Positions 8,428-17,784 of a stretch of DNA of 64,000 bases are shown piece by piece. Within the stretch, counting starts at the first letter, position 1, and each line of letters starts with the position of its first letter. A model generated the notes under the pieces. The model was not told where the DNA came from and did no database searches. It saw nothing but the letters and a program-made list of their open reading frames with translations. This DNA comes from Gordonia sp. SID5947 (GTDB lineage Bacteria > Actinomycetota > Actinomycetes > Mycobacteriales > Mycobacteriaceae), in assembly GCF_009862785.1 (NCBI RefSeq), contig NZ_WWHU01000002.1, forward strand, positions 1 to 64,000, written 5' to 3'. The position numbers and the translations under genes are program-made.

Positions 8428-8688
8428 ACGACAAAACAGACCCCCAACTTCCTTCCGTCCGTACGGGAGGTACAGCGGTTTGAGACGAGAGACCGATGGA
8501 ACTTTCGGACAGGTGGTGCAACGCTCTCGCCGGACGGTGACGGCGAGCAGGCGGTGCGGTGGCAGGAGGTCGCGGCAGCTTTCGGCGCGGTCTACCACCC
8601 CGCGATGGAATGGCACGCGATATCGACCGATCTCAACGCCGGCGGGAACATGTGGGGCGAGGCGCGCAGCAAACATCTGGCAAGCTGA
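8428..8688 (+). pseudogene. Protein-like fragment without a start codon
   Basis: After an in-frame TAG at 8425-8427 the plus frame reads NFLPSVREVQRFETRDRWNF, then RTGGATLSPDGDGEQAVRWQ, and continues convincingly to a TGA at 8686-8688, but has no ATG, GTG or TTG near its beginning. It looks like the C-terminal part of a protein whose N-terminus was lost or frameshifted. On the opposite strand, about 8365-8440 also reads like a protein tail (CRLETGHDGDHWCEAEDE). The region may therefore be two fused gene remnants. Homopolymer errors elsewhere in the window make frameshift damage equally possible. Confidence 0.3.
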
Positions 8689-8725
8689 TGCGGACAACAC
8701 TGCATTCATCGAGGAGAGCTCGCTC

Positions 8726-9223
8726 ATGGCCACAGTGCGGCGCATCGTTCCGGTCATCGTGGCCGCGGCAGTCCTCGGAGCTGCTGGTTGTTCCTCAGAC
8801 GACACGGCCGAAACTTCAGATCAGTCAACGTCGATGCACGCGTCAGTCGGGGCGGACGCGACCCCCACCGTCGATGCAGCAAATCCAGGTTCGACCGAGC
8901 TGGACGCGGCGGCCGTGTGCGAGAAGATCGTCGAGTTAAAGGTCGGGGCGAATTGCACAGAGTCCGAGCCCACGGGGCTCGGCATCGGCGCCACCGAGAA
9001 GTACGAGTTCGAGTTGCCGTCGGTCCCCGGCGAATCCGGCCAGGTCCTCGTGTTCTCGGACAGGGCGATCTACGACAAGACCGTCGACGCTTACGACGAG
9101 GCAGCATCGCTCGCTGGCCCGCATCGATACGGATCACCGAACGCCTTGGTATTCGTCCAGATCAATGAGGGCCTCCCGGCGGACGAGGGGCAGAAGGTCG
9201 AACAGTTGGTCGCGGGTCTCTAG
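8726..9223 (+). CDS. Lipoprotein of unknown function
   Basis: The 165-residue product starts MATVRRIVPVIVAAAVLGAA and reaches a lipobox (VLGAAGC) with the lipidated Cys at about residue 22. A Ser/Thr/Asp-rich linker follows, then a compact domain with a likely disulphide (VCEKIVELKVGANC). It should be anchored on the outer face of the cytoplasmic membrane. GAGGAG precedes the ATG at 8726. No operon partner is evident and no domain family is recognised. Confidence 0.7.
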   Translation: MATVRRIVPVIVAAAVLGAAGCSSDDTAETSDQSTSMHASVGADATPTVDAANPGSTELDAAAVCEKIVELKVGANCTESEPTGLGIGATEKYEFELPSVPGESGQVLVFSDRAIYDKTVDAYDEAASLAGPHRYGSPNALVFVQINEGLPADEGQKVEQLVAGL

Positions 9224-9312
9224 AGCACAAGTCGCACTCGCGGGTCGCTCCATCTGGTTCGGCGCTATGTGACCCACAGCTGTAGTCGGACGTGTGCTGG
9301 CACAGTGAGTCC

Positions 9313-9948
9313 ATGAGCATTACGATCCCGACCGTCCTGCAAACTGACGATCCCACCGCTGCGGCAGCGGTCCTTCGGTGCTATTTCGGTGACCCTTACC
9401 CGGGGACCGCATACACTGGCGCCACCTTCGACAATTGGGACTCCACCGGCACCAGAGCCGCGGACGCCAACATCTTCACTGCCGACGACTTCATCGCCAT
9501 CGGATTCTTATCCGTCAATGCCGGCCCTGCGGCGGCACGAGAGATTCTGCGTGACCAGCGTGACGAGTTCGTCGAATATTTGACCGCTGTCGGAGTGGAC
9601 CGCGACCTCGCCGACGAACCCGGCCCCATCGACCTCACCTGGCCGGCCTGGCTGCTTGACACCCGGCTCCGATCCGTGCGAGGTATCGGCACCACCATTG
9701 CGTCGAAACTGATCGCCCGCAAACGTCCCCGGCTCTACCCCATTTGGGACGAGGTTGTCGTCGACGTCCTCGGTACCCGCGGAGGGCCACACCTCGCCCC
9801 TATCCACCAGGCACTGCGCACCGATGCTGATCTTCGCCGGCGCATCCGCGGTGCCCGCACGGAAGCCAGGCTCCCCGACCACATCAGCGAACTCCGTATC
9901 CTCGACACCCTTGCCTGGATGCAGGGAGAGTCGAACAGAGGCCGATAG
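9313..9948 (+). CDS. DUF6308-family protein
   Basis: The protein is 211 residues from the ATG at 9313 (MSITIPTVLQTDDP). Landmarks are a conserved N-terminal segment with AYTGATFDNW, a middle with FIAIGFLSVNAGPAAAREIL, and a helix-hairpin-like LRSVRGIGTTIASKLIARKR ahead of RPRLYPIWDEVV. This order matches the DUF6308 family of actinobacteria, whose function is not established. The GIGTTIASKLIARKRP segment resembles HhH elements seen in DNA-binding or base-excision proteins, which hints at nucleic-acid interaction. An in-frame ATG at 9292 is an alternative start, but lacks a better ribosome binding site. Confidence 0.65.
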   Translation: MSITIPTVLQTDDPTAAAAVLRCYFGDPYPGTAYTGATFDNWDSTGTRAADANIFTADDFIAIGFLSVNAGPAAAREILRDQRDEFVEYLTAVGVDRDLADEPGPIDLTWPAWLLDTRLRSVRGIGTTIASKLIARKRPRLYPIWDEVVVDVLGTRGGPHLAPIHQALRTDADLRRRIRGARTEARLPDHISELRILDTLAWMQGESNRGR

Positions 9949-9993
9949 GCGTTCACTGTCCGTTGGAATCGGGTCGCTAGGGCCAATGATCGA

Positions 9994-10910
9994 TCAAGTG
10001 AGTAAGTGGCGCTTCGCGTCAGCGAATTCAGCGTCAGACAGTGCCCCGGAAGCGTGGAGTTCGGCCAGCCTCGTCAACTGTGCTGTCAGATCATCAGATG
10101 CCGCGGCAGGCGGTGGGGTGCCCCTGTTCTGGCATGCGTCGGCGGCGGCTTTGAGCGCTCTGACGGACGTCAGCAGTGCACCCGATGGGTTTCTGGTTGT
10201 GTAGGTTCGAGAACCGGTGTCCACTCCTGTCACCGTCACGTAGAGGACACCGCGGTTGTTTGAAGCGAGCAGCGAGTAGCCGCCAGACGCAAATGTTGCG
10301 GCAGCACGGCCGGTCACCGACTTGCGACGCATGGAATCCGCATCATAGGAAAACCCGATCAGCTGGTCTCGGTGACTCGAACTGGATCGACCGGTCGTGA
10401 AAGTGCCATCTCGAAAGATGGTCAAATGGTCGCCACGTCCGATGGCACCTTCGGCCAGAATCCGATCGTGACGGCCTGACTGGCGGGCACCTATCCGAGG
10501 ACTGGGCTGCTGCGGAGCAACCGAGCCCTCGTGGTCAGCCGCCGTTGCTTCGCTTGCGACTGGATTCTTTGCCGACACGGCTGGCTGCTCGACGGGAAGG
10601 CCTGCGGCCGCACGCACCTCATCGGCGAACTCGGCTGCGGGATTCCCCGGCTTCTCGATGAAGCCGTTGAAGTCGTTGGCGACCAACTTCTTGTACCCGT
10701 CGCGGTCATGGCGAATTATCCGAAACGATCCGCCCCGAGGTTGCTGTGCTTATACTCGACAGCTTCGATGTCGTCAAAAGCGATCACTCGCGGCGAGGCC
10801 TTCTTCTTCGCGCCTAGCGTCAATGCACCCGAGTGTTCCATCGTCACTGTGCGCAGCACAGTATCGAGCACAACCGAGCAGTGATGGCCTTCGAATCGCG
10901 TGATTGCCAT
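9994..10910 (-). CDS. DUF4429/SHOCT-domain protein (frameshifted)
   Basis: The first part (from 10910) reads FEGHHCSVVLDTVLRTVTME and RVIAFDDIEAVEYKHSNLG, the PH-like DUF4429 fold. The frame then stops at 10716-10718. The shifted frame continues SFRIIRHDRDGYKKLVANDF and NGFIEKPGNPAAEFADEVRA, as DUF4429 proteins do. Adding one base in the C4 run at 10733-10736 of the plus strand joins the halves. After a disordered linker there is a second small beta-rich domain (YSLLASNNRGVLYVTVTG) and a C-terminal SHOCT motif (LAELHASGALSDAEFADAKR). Corrected length is about 304 residues. SHOCT proteins often act as oligomerising adaptors; the role here is unknown. Confidence 0.65.
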
Positions 10911-11049
10911 GTCTGCACGCTCCTAATTCAGAAGTGTGTCCCTTTGACCAAACTCCGACCGAGTGTAGTCACACACTAGGTGTCCAATAAAAGTCGGAAC
11001 TACAACCTGACGCACTTTACTGTCGGATGAAGCCACCTATTGTTACGTC

Positions 11050-11421
11050 ATGAGAGGTGACGAGGCGCGTGTGGTTGAGGGGTTTGTGGGGTGGCTGTCC
11101 ACGCAGGGGTGGACAGTGCGCACTGAGGTGGACTTCGTCGACGTCGTTGCCGAGAAGGAAGGACACACGCTCTACGCTGAAGCCAAGGGTGCGACCACCG
11201 CACCGGGACTGGACGTCAATACGGCCATCGGACAACTAGTGAGCCGAATGCCAACCGAGTTCGATGAGTGTGCGTCGTTTGCGTTGGTCGTGCGTGACGA
11301 GCGTCGATCAGTCAATGCGGCCATACGAGCGCCTCAGCGGATTCTTGATCTGCTGAGGATCTCGTTGTACGCCGTGGATGAGAACGGTGGAGTACGACAG
11401 CTTGTAGGCCGTCGTACATAG
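11050..11421 (+). CDS. Small PD-(D/E)XK nuclease-like protein
   Basis: The 123-residue protein has the core of a restriction-endonuclease-like fold. An N-terminal helix (DEARVVEGFVGWLSTQGW) is followed by VDFVDVVAEKEG and then TLYAEAKGAT. This supplies the Asp and the ExK (E-A-K) pair expected for the metal site. Proteins of this size and pattern act alone or as accessory nucleases near restriction systems. It lies about 600 bases from the type III restriction-modification genes, which supports a defence role. No convincing ribosome binding site precedes the ATG at 11050, so it may be translated leaderless. Confidence 0.55.
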   Translation: MRGDEARVVEGFVGWLSTQGWTVRTEVDFVDVVAEKEGHTLYAEAKGATTAPGLDVNTAIGQLVSRMPTEFDECASFALVVRDERRSVNAAIRAPQRILDLLRISLYAVDENGGVRQLVGRRT

Positions 11422-11690
11422 ATCGGCTCGCTGGCGCCGGGCGTCACCACTCCCGACGACGTGGTGCGCAACGATAACGGTTACAGCGTGTGTATCGTCC
11501 ACGCCGGTAGCTACCTCACCGCCCCCCGCAACGCGCTAGGAACCTGGCTTGATGCCATCTGAAGTGGTCTTGACTACAAACATTTCTCGCCTACTGCACT
11601 AGCTGTAAGAATGGCGCCCGAGTTCGCGCACCGGACCGTCTGCCTGGGATGCAATGACAGGCTCACACGACAGCGCTCTACGCGCCGCGC
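11422..11690. other. Gap with one short protein-like remnant
   Basis: Within this stretch, the plus frame from GTG at 11461 to TGA at 11560-11562 reads VVRNDNGYSVCIVHAGSYLT, and could be the tail of a lost gene. The frame is open back to the stop of the preceding gene but has no ribosome binding site. No RNA gene was seen. This is a weak observation. Confidence 0.2.
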
Positions 11691-11870
11691 TCACGTTTGG
11701 TCATTGATCGCTGCATCTGCGGCGTTGCGTTTCACCGAATCAATACCGTTTTGGGCGGCCGACTTTGACTCATATGCCTCACTGGAGGCGATGATCTCGC
11801 CGTTCGCCGCCTTCAGCCGAAACCGGAATTTGTCGGCCCTGTCCTTGTACAGTTCAAACTTGCCCGCCAC
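11691..11870 (-). CDS. YegP-family (DUF1508) protein
   Basis: The minus strand from GTG at 11870 encodes 59 residues beginning VAGKFELYKDRADKFRFRLK and continuing AANGEIIASSEAYESKSAAQ, NGIDSVKRNA. This is the compact beta-beta-alpha repeat of the YegP/DUF1508 family, with the usual length of a single repeat. GGGAGAA lies about ten bases upstream of the GTG. YegP proteins are small and widespread and their function is uncertain. It sits between the small nuclease and the type III system on the same strand as the latter. Confidence 0.75.
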   Translation of the reverse strand: MAGKFELYKDRADKFRFRLKAANGEIIASSEAYESKSAAQNGIDSVKRNAADAAINDQT

Positions 11871-11893
11871 GATATGTGTTCTCCCATCAGCGT

Positions 11894-12040
11894 CTAATGG
11901 AGGTATGGCAGCGAGGATAAGCCCGCTCGTGTGAGCATGTCTGTGAAATGGGTAACTCGCTGAGCGGCATTGCCTATTTCAAGACTGATACCAAGGTTAT
12001 CCAGTGCGTCTTGGGCGCGTGTATCTGCTCCTAAAGACCT
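11894..12040 (-). pseudogene. Short protein-like tail following the restriction gene
   Basis: Immediately downstream of the type III restriction subunit, and overlapping its last codons in another frame, the minus strand reads GADTRAQDALDNLGISLEIG, then NAAQRVTHFTDMLTRAGLSS, ending LPYLH and a stop at 11894-11896. The composition is convincingly protein-like, but no standard start codon is in frame before a stop at 12041-12043. It may be a small gene with an unusual start, or the tail of a truncated gene. An AGGAG just after the restriction gene stop could be its ribosome binding site. Confidence 0.3.
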
Positions 12041-14640
12041 TCAGGGATTGTCGTGTACTTGATTCCGTGTCTCTTGTACAGCTCTTTGATCGAGTCGCTG
12101 TCTGCCGGAGATCCGTAGACCGCCGCTCGGATCGCCGGACTCTTTAGGTTGAGTCCGATCAGTTCGCGATCACTCTCGACACCGATCGCGATGATCCGGT
12201 CGAAGGCATCGCCATGCTCGTCGGCGTACTGCGCCAGTGCCTTGAGCTTAGGAGCAGCGTCTCCGTAATGTGCGCCGTGCGGGTCGATGATCGACGGCTG
12301 CAGGACATCGTCAGCCAGGTGCACGAATACGAAGTCCGGCTGTACTGACTTCCACACGTCACCGGATTTGTGTGCGATCCTCAGCGAGTACTTGCCTGCG
12401 GCCGACGGATTGCGGTACCACCCCTCGAGAGAACCACTGGCAAGCTCGTGGGCGATCGTCGCTCGCTCCCAGCGGTTCTTCGTCATCTTCAGGTCCAGCG
12501 GGTAGTCGCCGCCGGACGTGGAGAGCACGTGCCGGCGCACCGTTGGGAGTGGTTTGCCGTCTGGGTCCTGAGTACCGACTCGCTCGTCATCCTTGACCTG
12601 GATGGCTACGCGCTCAGGTTCGCGACCCATGTCCTCGATGGTTTCGTAGACGCGGGCGCGCACATCGTTCAAAGCCTTGATTTCGGCTGCTTTCGTCGTC
12701 AGCCATAGGCGGGTCAGTGAGTCCGCCGCATCCTCGGTCGGGCCCTGGACGTCAGCGTCGATGAAGGCCAACGCCGCCACGCGTGCCCGGACCGAAGTGA
12801 TGTCAATGTCTGGATCGCCGGCCTCGTACGCCTCGTGAATTGCCGCCTGCATGTTTCGTTGGAGGTACTTGTTCACCACTGAGGTCGTCAGCATCCGACG
12901 CAGGTGCCGCAGCGCATCGTCGACCGTCGTTGCGTCAGCGGAACGGACCTCGATCATGTTTGAGGCCTCATTGTCTCCGTGTTTGGCTGTGATGCGTCGA
13001 ATATCCGCGGTCATGATCTGGTCGGTCTGTTCGTCGACGGCTTCCTGATTTGCCACAGTGACTCCGTCAAGCACTTCGAACATCGCTGCGTGCGCGGCCT
13101 TGTCCGCATCGCTCACCAGTTCGTCACGGGACAGCTCGACCGCGGCTTTGAGCATCCGCTTGATCGGCTTGGGCGCCGCGGCGGGCTTTGCATACGACGG
13201 GAGTCCGGCGATCAGCTCGACAACCCTGGCATCGACCTCTGGATTGCGAACCAATGTCGCAGGGGCGAACAATACGTTCGGCACCGGGACGTTCGACCCG
13301 CCTGCGCGCGGCGGGATGATCCCCATGATCTCCTCGGCTACCGTCTTCGCCGTCGCCTTGTCGAAGTAGGGCAGGTAGCACGCCGCGCTGTTCAGGCGAT
13401 CGACGCTCGTCGACTGCGCCAGCGGAGTGCGCACCATGCGGCCGAGGAGCTGAGTGACGTAAGTGTCGTCCCTGGCCGGCCGCAATGACACCAGCACTTC
13501 GGCGCGGGGACAGTCCCACCCAGTCGAGACCGCGTCCTTGGCGACCAGCACACGAATGCGGTGATCGCTCTCGATATCCTGCGGTGCCACCCTCGGGATC
13601 TCATAACCGCCGACCTCGATTATCGCCCGATCGCCGAGAACGTGAGCCACGCAGTCGCCGGCCATGGCGGGCCAGTTCTTCCGGACCGTCTCCAGAACTA
13701 TGCGAATGAGGTCGTTCTCCTCGGCGAGGCCCTTCTCCGAGTCTTTCTCACCTGCGGTCTTGTTCGGGATCTGCACCACCAGCAGCGGCAGTACCGGCTC
13801 AATACCTTCTTGCTCGCAGTAGCTGTCCCACCGCTCGCACACCTCGACAAAGTCGATTGTTGCGTCGCGCACCATTGTCGTCGAGAAGTCGCCGGCCTCG
13901 TCGGGGATGTCGAGCGTCAGAGAGTTCTTCAGCAGTCCCGACGCCTGCACATCTTTCGGCTCGATCTCGACGTTGCTGCGCTTGGTGAAGACTGAAGCCT
14001 TCTCCATAGCAGAGTCGAAGCGTTGCACTGTCGCCGAGATTCCAAGCACGATCGGGACCGCTCGGTTCACCCCGTTGCCGTTGATGATCTTCTGGACGAT
14101 CGTTTGGTCGTTGCTCGACGAAGCCTTCATACCCTCATGCGCCTCGTCAAGCACCACGTAAAGCGTCTTGTCCTCGTCGGCAATCGTGTTGTCCAGAATC
14201 TCCCAGAATGTGTAGTGGCGTGAGTCAGTGTGCTTGACGAAATCGGCCGTTTTGCTGAGCTTGTCGGGATTGATGAAGTAGATCTTGCCGGTCTTCAGCG
14301 AATCGCCGGCGAAGGTCTTGTCCAGCAGTACCAGGTCGCCGGGTGGGATTCTGTCAGCGCACTCGATGAATCGCCCTCTGGTCTGTTCGTTGAGCGAGGG
14401 GTCCTTGGAGACCCACAGCACAACTGCGGTCTGATCAGCCTCGACGTCGAACTCATCGCTGCCGTGCAGCAGCGCCTCGATCACCGTTGCGGCGATCACG
14501 GTTTTTCCGGACCCGGTCGTCGACGACAGCGCGAACGTCGTCCGTTCATCGCGGCCGCGCCAGTCTTCCCTGGCGTAGCCGAGTCTTGTCAGGATTTTGT
14601 CGACGGCATCGACCTGATAGTCCTTTAGCGTGAACTTCAT
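12031..14640 (-). CDS. Type III restriction enzyme, helicase/nuclease (Res) subunit
   Basis: This is an 869-residue superfamily 2 translocase. Motif I is TTGSGKT at residues 41-47 and the DEAH box is at 164-167 (VVLDEAHEGM). Later motifs include VLGISATVQRF, VSTGWDCPRAEVLVSLR and QLLGRMVRTPL, all typical of type III Res proteins. The C-terminal part has PDFVFVHLADDV and IIDPHGAHYGDAAPKLKAL, the usual tail of this group; a canonical ExK nuclease pair is not obvious there. It should cleave unmodified DNA with the adjacent Mod subunit. The genes are three bases apart and form one operon, mod first. Confidence 0.9.
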   Translation of the reverse strand: MKFTLKDYQVDAVDKILTRLGYAREDWRGRDERTTFALSSTTGSGKTVIAATVIEALLHGSDEFDVEADQTAVVLWVSKDPSLNEQTRGRFIECADRIPPGDLVLLDKTFAGDSLKTGKIYFINPDKLSKTADFVKHTDSRHYTFWEILDNTIADEDKTLYVVLDEAHEGMKASSSNDQTIVQKIINGNGVNRAVPIVLGISATVQRFDSAMEKASVFTKRSNVEIEPKDVQASGLLKNSLTLDIPDEAGDFSTTMVRDATIDFVEVCERWDSYCEQEGIEPVLPLLVVQIPNKTAGEKDSEKGLAEENDLIRIVLETVRKNWPAMAGDCVAHVLGDRAIIEVGGYEIPRVAPQDIESDHRIRVLVAKDAVSTGWDCPRAEVLVSLRPARDDTYVTQLLGRMVRTPLAQSTSVDRLNSAACYLPYFDKATAKTVAEEIMGIIPPRAGGSNVPVPNVLFAPATLVRNPEVDARVVELIAGLPSYAKPAAAPKPIKRMLKAAVELSRDELVSDADKAAHAAMFEVLDGVTVANQEAVDEQTDQIMTADIRRITAKHGDNEASNMIEVRSADATTVDDALRHLRRMLTTSVVNKYLQRNMQAAIHEAYEAGDPDIDITSVRARVAALAFIDADVQGPTEDAADSLTRLWLTTKAAEIKALNDVRARVYETIEDMGREPERVAIQVKDDERVGTQDPDGKPLPTVRRHVLSTSGGDYPLDLKMTKNRWERATIAHELASGSLEGWYRNPSAAGKYSLRIAHKSGDVWKSVQPDFVFVHLADDVLQPSIIDPHGAHYGDAAPKLKALAQYADEHGDAFDRIIAIGVESDRELIGLNLKSPAIRAAVYGSPADSDSIKELYKRHGIKYTTIPEGL

Positions 14641-14643
14641 GGC

Positions 14644-16779
14644 TCAGGCTCTCCCAGTGTTGATTTGGAATGTGCGCAGGTACGACTCGTAAAGCCTGAC
14701 CGGCTCCACGCCGTCGGGCAGCTGCCCCACGATCGCCTGGTATTGCGGCTCATCGTCAGTGACGATGTAGACCACCCTCAGCCCTTTAGTTCTATCGACC
14801 ACCGACAGGAACGCACTTGCGGCGTCGACACTGAACAACACCGCGTACTTCTCAGCCACATCAAAAGTGTCGCAGCGTATGTCGATGACCCTGCCCTCGG
14901 CGCCAGCCCGCAACCACAGCAGAGGTGAGATCCTCTCGAATGCCAGATCCAGCTCGACTAGCGCGGCGTTCTCGTAGGTCAGTGTGAAGAATTCGACGTT
15001 CTCCTCGAACCCGTCGGCCATTGGATACTCGTCGCTGAACGCATAGTCGCCGTCGATCGTGATGCCTTCGGGGGTGCAGCCGGTCACGGCTGCAGTGATC
15101 CGAGGCTTGGTGACGCGCTCGCAGATGCCGCGCGAATCCCAGTCGGAGTCGCCGGGACGCAATCCACGCTTCAGCAGTGAGACCTCCTCGTCGTTGACCT
15201 CGTTATTGGTGACCAGGATCGACCGGCGGCGACCGTCATCCTCCCTGTTAAGCCTCATCACCGCATGTGCGGTCGTCCCTGAGCCGGCGAAAAAATCGAG
15301 GATGAGTGCCTCCGGCTTGTCCTTGACGAAGAACCTCAGCGAATCCTCCACCGCGTATAGGGATTTGGGAAACGGAAACGATCGCCCAGGGATCAGCTTC
15401 CGCAGGAGGCTCGACCCGTGGTCGGCGGCAGAGTGAGCTGTCAGATTCCACTGCGTCGTCGGGATGGCACGGTTTCCCTGAGCTGACTCGCTCTCTACGA
15501 CGACATGGCCGTTCTTTCCGATCTCATAGGCCCCGAACACGCCCTGTGCCAGCTTGGTCTGCTCGCCGGACTTCAAGTATGAGATCGCCGTGCGTTCGCC
15601 GTTGAAGCGGCCCGATCGAATGAACCCGTTAGCCAATAGCCTCTTCGCGGTAGCGACATTGGTCTGCCACCGGCCTTCGCTGCCGTCTTTGCGGATGGGC
15701 CAGATCGCCACCTCGCTGGGGTCGGCGCACTCGTAATCCTCCCGACGGGCGTCAGGAGGGATTGGCTGGTCGAACCGGAGAAGTTCGCCCGCTTCAGACA
15801 GGATGACTGGGTAGAATTTTAGTGGGCTCTCCTGTCGCTGCGCACCAGTGCCGCTGCGTAGAAAGCCATCCCAACGAATCTTGGCCGTCGACGTGGATTT
15901 CCCGCCGCGCCATTCAGGCCCAAGGACCAGAGGCGTCGGCTCAGCCCGGCCAAACGAGACGACGAACAGATACTCATCAGAGCGCCTGAATGCACCGTCT
16001 CGCTTCTGGCCGGAGGGGTTGATCGCAACACTGACCATCTGGATCCGCGCTTCCGGGAACGTTTGCTCCAGCAACAACCCGAGCCGCAGGTATTCCTTCT
16101 CGTCGATGGTAACGATCAGTACGGAGTCCCCAGGGTTCAGCAGCTCCCGTGCGACCCTCAGCCGCCGTTCAATGAAGGCGAGCCACTTTGAGTGCGCATA
16201 GGAATCGTTAGGATCGACGTAGTCGTTGTTGTACTTCCAGTCATTTGCCCGGGTGTTGTACGGCGGGTCGATGTAGATGACGTCGACCTTGCCCCGGTTT
16301 GTGAACAGTAGAGCCTCGAGCGCATGAAAGTTCTCGCTGTTGATCACCGTCTGAAACGGTTTGTCGCCGCCGCGCCCGATCCGTCCGGTCGACACCAGTC
16401 CCGGATAGATTGGATCGCGGAAGTCTGCCACGAACACTAGATCTTCGATCGACCGCGAAGACTCTTCCTTGGTTCGCGGATCGATCAGCTGTGCGACTTT
16501 GGCCTTCTTCGGCCCAGTTAGCTTCGTGACAACCCAGACCGCGTCCGACTCGTCGGCCAACTCTCCCCGCACTGGGAGGAACCGGACCTTGTCGCCGACC
16601 GAGATCGGTCGCCCGGTCAATGCGACCGACTCAGGGGTGTGCCGCTCGAAGTTCAGTCCGAACTGACGCCGCGACTGCAAGGAGTCAATATGTCGGCGCA
16701 GCTCTTTCGCCGTCTCAGGATCGGTGCTCGCCACCCGATCGAGAAGCGCATGGAGTTCGTTGCTCACAGCGGTCAACAC
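14644..16779 (-). CDS. Type III DNA methyltransferase (Mod) subunit
   Basis: This is a 711-residue adenine-N6 methyltransferase of the beta class. Motif IV DPPYNT is at residues 171-176 and the AdoMet-binding motif I DFFAGSGTTAHAV is at about 495-507, so motif IV precedes motif I as expected. The region between holds the variable target-recognition part. The N-terminus has a predicted coiled start and a beta-rich domain (GDKVRFLPVRGELADESDAV). It would methylate the host sequence and supply specificity to the Res subunit encoded three bases downstream. The ATG start at 16779 is supported by the length of the family. Confidence 0.9.
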   Translation of the reverse strand: MLTAVSNELHALLDRVASTDPETAKELRRHIDSLQSRRQFGLNFERHTPESVALTGRPISVGDKVRFLPVRGELADESDAVWVVTKLTGPKKAKVAQLIDPRTKEESSRSIEDLVFVADFRDPIYPGLVSTGRIGRGGDKPFQTVINSENFHALEALLFTNRGKVDVIYIDPPYNTRANDWKYNNDYVDPNDSYAHSKWLAFIERRLRVARELLNPGDSVLIVTIDEKEYLRLGLLLEQTFPEARIQMVSVAINPSGQKRDGAFRRSDEYLFVVSFGRAEPTPLVLGPEWRGGKSTSTAKIRWDGFLRSGTGAQRQESPLKFYPVILSEAGELLRFDQPIPPDARREDYECADPSEVAIWPIRKDGSEGRWQTNVATAKRLLANGFIRSGRFNGERTAISYLKSGEQTKLAQGVFGAYEIGKNGHVVVESESAQGNRAIPTTQWNLTAHSAADHGSSLLRKLIPGRSFPFPKSLYAVEDSLRFFVKDKPEALILDFFAGSGTTAHAVMRLNREDDGRRRSILVTNNEVNDEEVSLLKRGLRPGDSDWDSRGICERVTKPRITAAVTGCTPEGITIDGDYAFSDEYPMADGFEENVEFFTLTYENAALVELDLAFERISPLLWLRAGAEGRVIDIRCDTFDVAEKYAVLFSVDAASAFLSVVDRTKGLRVVYIVTDDEPQYQAIVGQLPDGVEPVRLYESYLRTFQINTGRA

Positions 16780-16936
16780 TACTTCGCGGGCCGCAACGGT
16801 CTGCGAATAAGGATGGTGTTGGGTGCGCGTAGCCCACGCCTTCGTCCCCAGGCAAATAGTTGGTGTTCGACGTGCTCGTCACCTTCAGTCGGGTGCGGGT
16901 TCTGCATCGGAGGGGAGTTCTCTGTATCCTGCTCGA

Positions 16937-17638
16937 ATGCTGGGCAGGAAGCGGTCGTGGACCGAGCGCCTCCAGGATTGGGAGCGTTCGTCCGAAGATG
17001 CCCAAGAGCGCATGGAGGCGACACGCGAGCGCATCAAGGCGACGCAGGAGCGGCGGAGCATCATCAGTGGTACCTGCACAGGGTGCGACGGCGTTCTGGT
17101 CATGGATATGGACCGCAAATGCTGGTCCTGCGGACACAGAGCGGGACTCATTCAATCGGCCAGTGGTGTCCAGACGTTCACCTTGAGCGGCGCGATCAAG
17201 GTGTTGACCCGGCACCAAGCTGCAGTAGAGAAGCGCATCAAACAAGATATGGATGAACTGGTCGAGCAGCATCCAAGCGGCGAGATCGAAACAATCTATG
17301 CTGCAGCAGGATTACTGCACGGCATGACTTGGCAGCAGGCCGAGCGCTATGTGTGTGGGTGGATGCAAAACACATCGCACTACGAAGATGCCCAACTGAC
17401 GTCTCCGGGCGCTGACGACGGTATTGACATCGTATGTGACGAGGCGATTGCACAGGTCAAGCATCATCAAACGGCCGTCGGGATCGCCGAGGTGCAGCGC
17501 ATGCTGGGGATCGCGGCCGCATTGAACAAGCAGGCATTATTCTTCTCCGCTTCGGGGTATACCCCGAAGGCAACCATTTTCGCCGCTAGGTACCGCATCG
17601 CGTGCTACACCTACCCCCCGGTACGTGAAGTCAATTAG
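16937..17638 (+). CDS. Mrr-like restriction endonuclease with a zinc ribbon
   Basis: From the ATG at 16937 (MLGRKRSWTERLQDW) the product is 233 residues. Residues about 10-40 form a charged coiled coil. CTGCDG and CWSCGH at about 48-72 make a four-Cys zinc ribbon. The C-terminal 80 residues contain DDGIDIVCDEAIAQVKHHQT, the D-x(n)-QxK form of the Mrr/PD-(D/E)XK active site, followed by VGIAEVQRMLGIAAAL. Mrr-type enzymes often cut modified DNA. It diverges from the type III mod gene, so the two may share a regulatory region (16780-16936). Confidence 0.75.
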   Translation: MLGRKRSWTERLQDWERSSEDAQERMEATRERIKATQERRSIISGTCTGCDGVLVMDMDRKCWSCGHRAGLIQSASGVQTFTLSGAIKVLTRHQAAVEKRIKQDMDELVEQHPSGEIETIYAAAGLLHGMTWQQAERYVCGWMQNTSHYEDAQLTSPGADDGIDIVCDEAIAQVKHHQTAVGIAEVQRMLGIAAALNKQALFFSASGYTPKATIFAARYRIACYTYPPVREVN

Positions 17639-17784
17639 CCCAGCCCATAGAGATACCTCAATCGTTCAGGCGCTCGGCCAATGAGCCTCGAGACGGCGCA
17701 GCCTGCTGTTATGGAGTGGAGTTCGTCCGGTCCCCGGGGGTTTATCCGTGTCTCGGGCATGGCGTGTGTTTGTCGTTAGTATGA

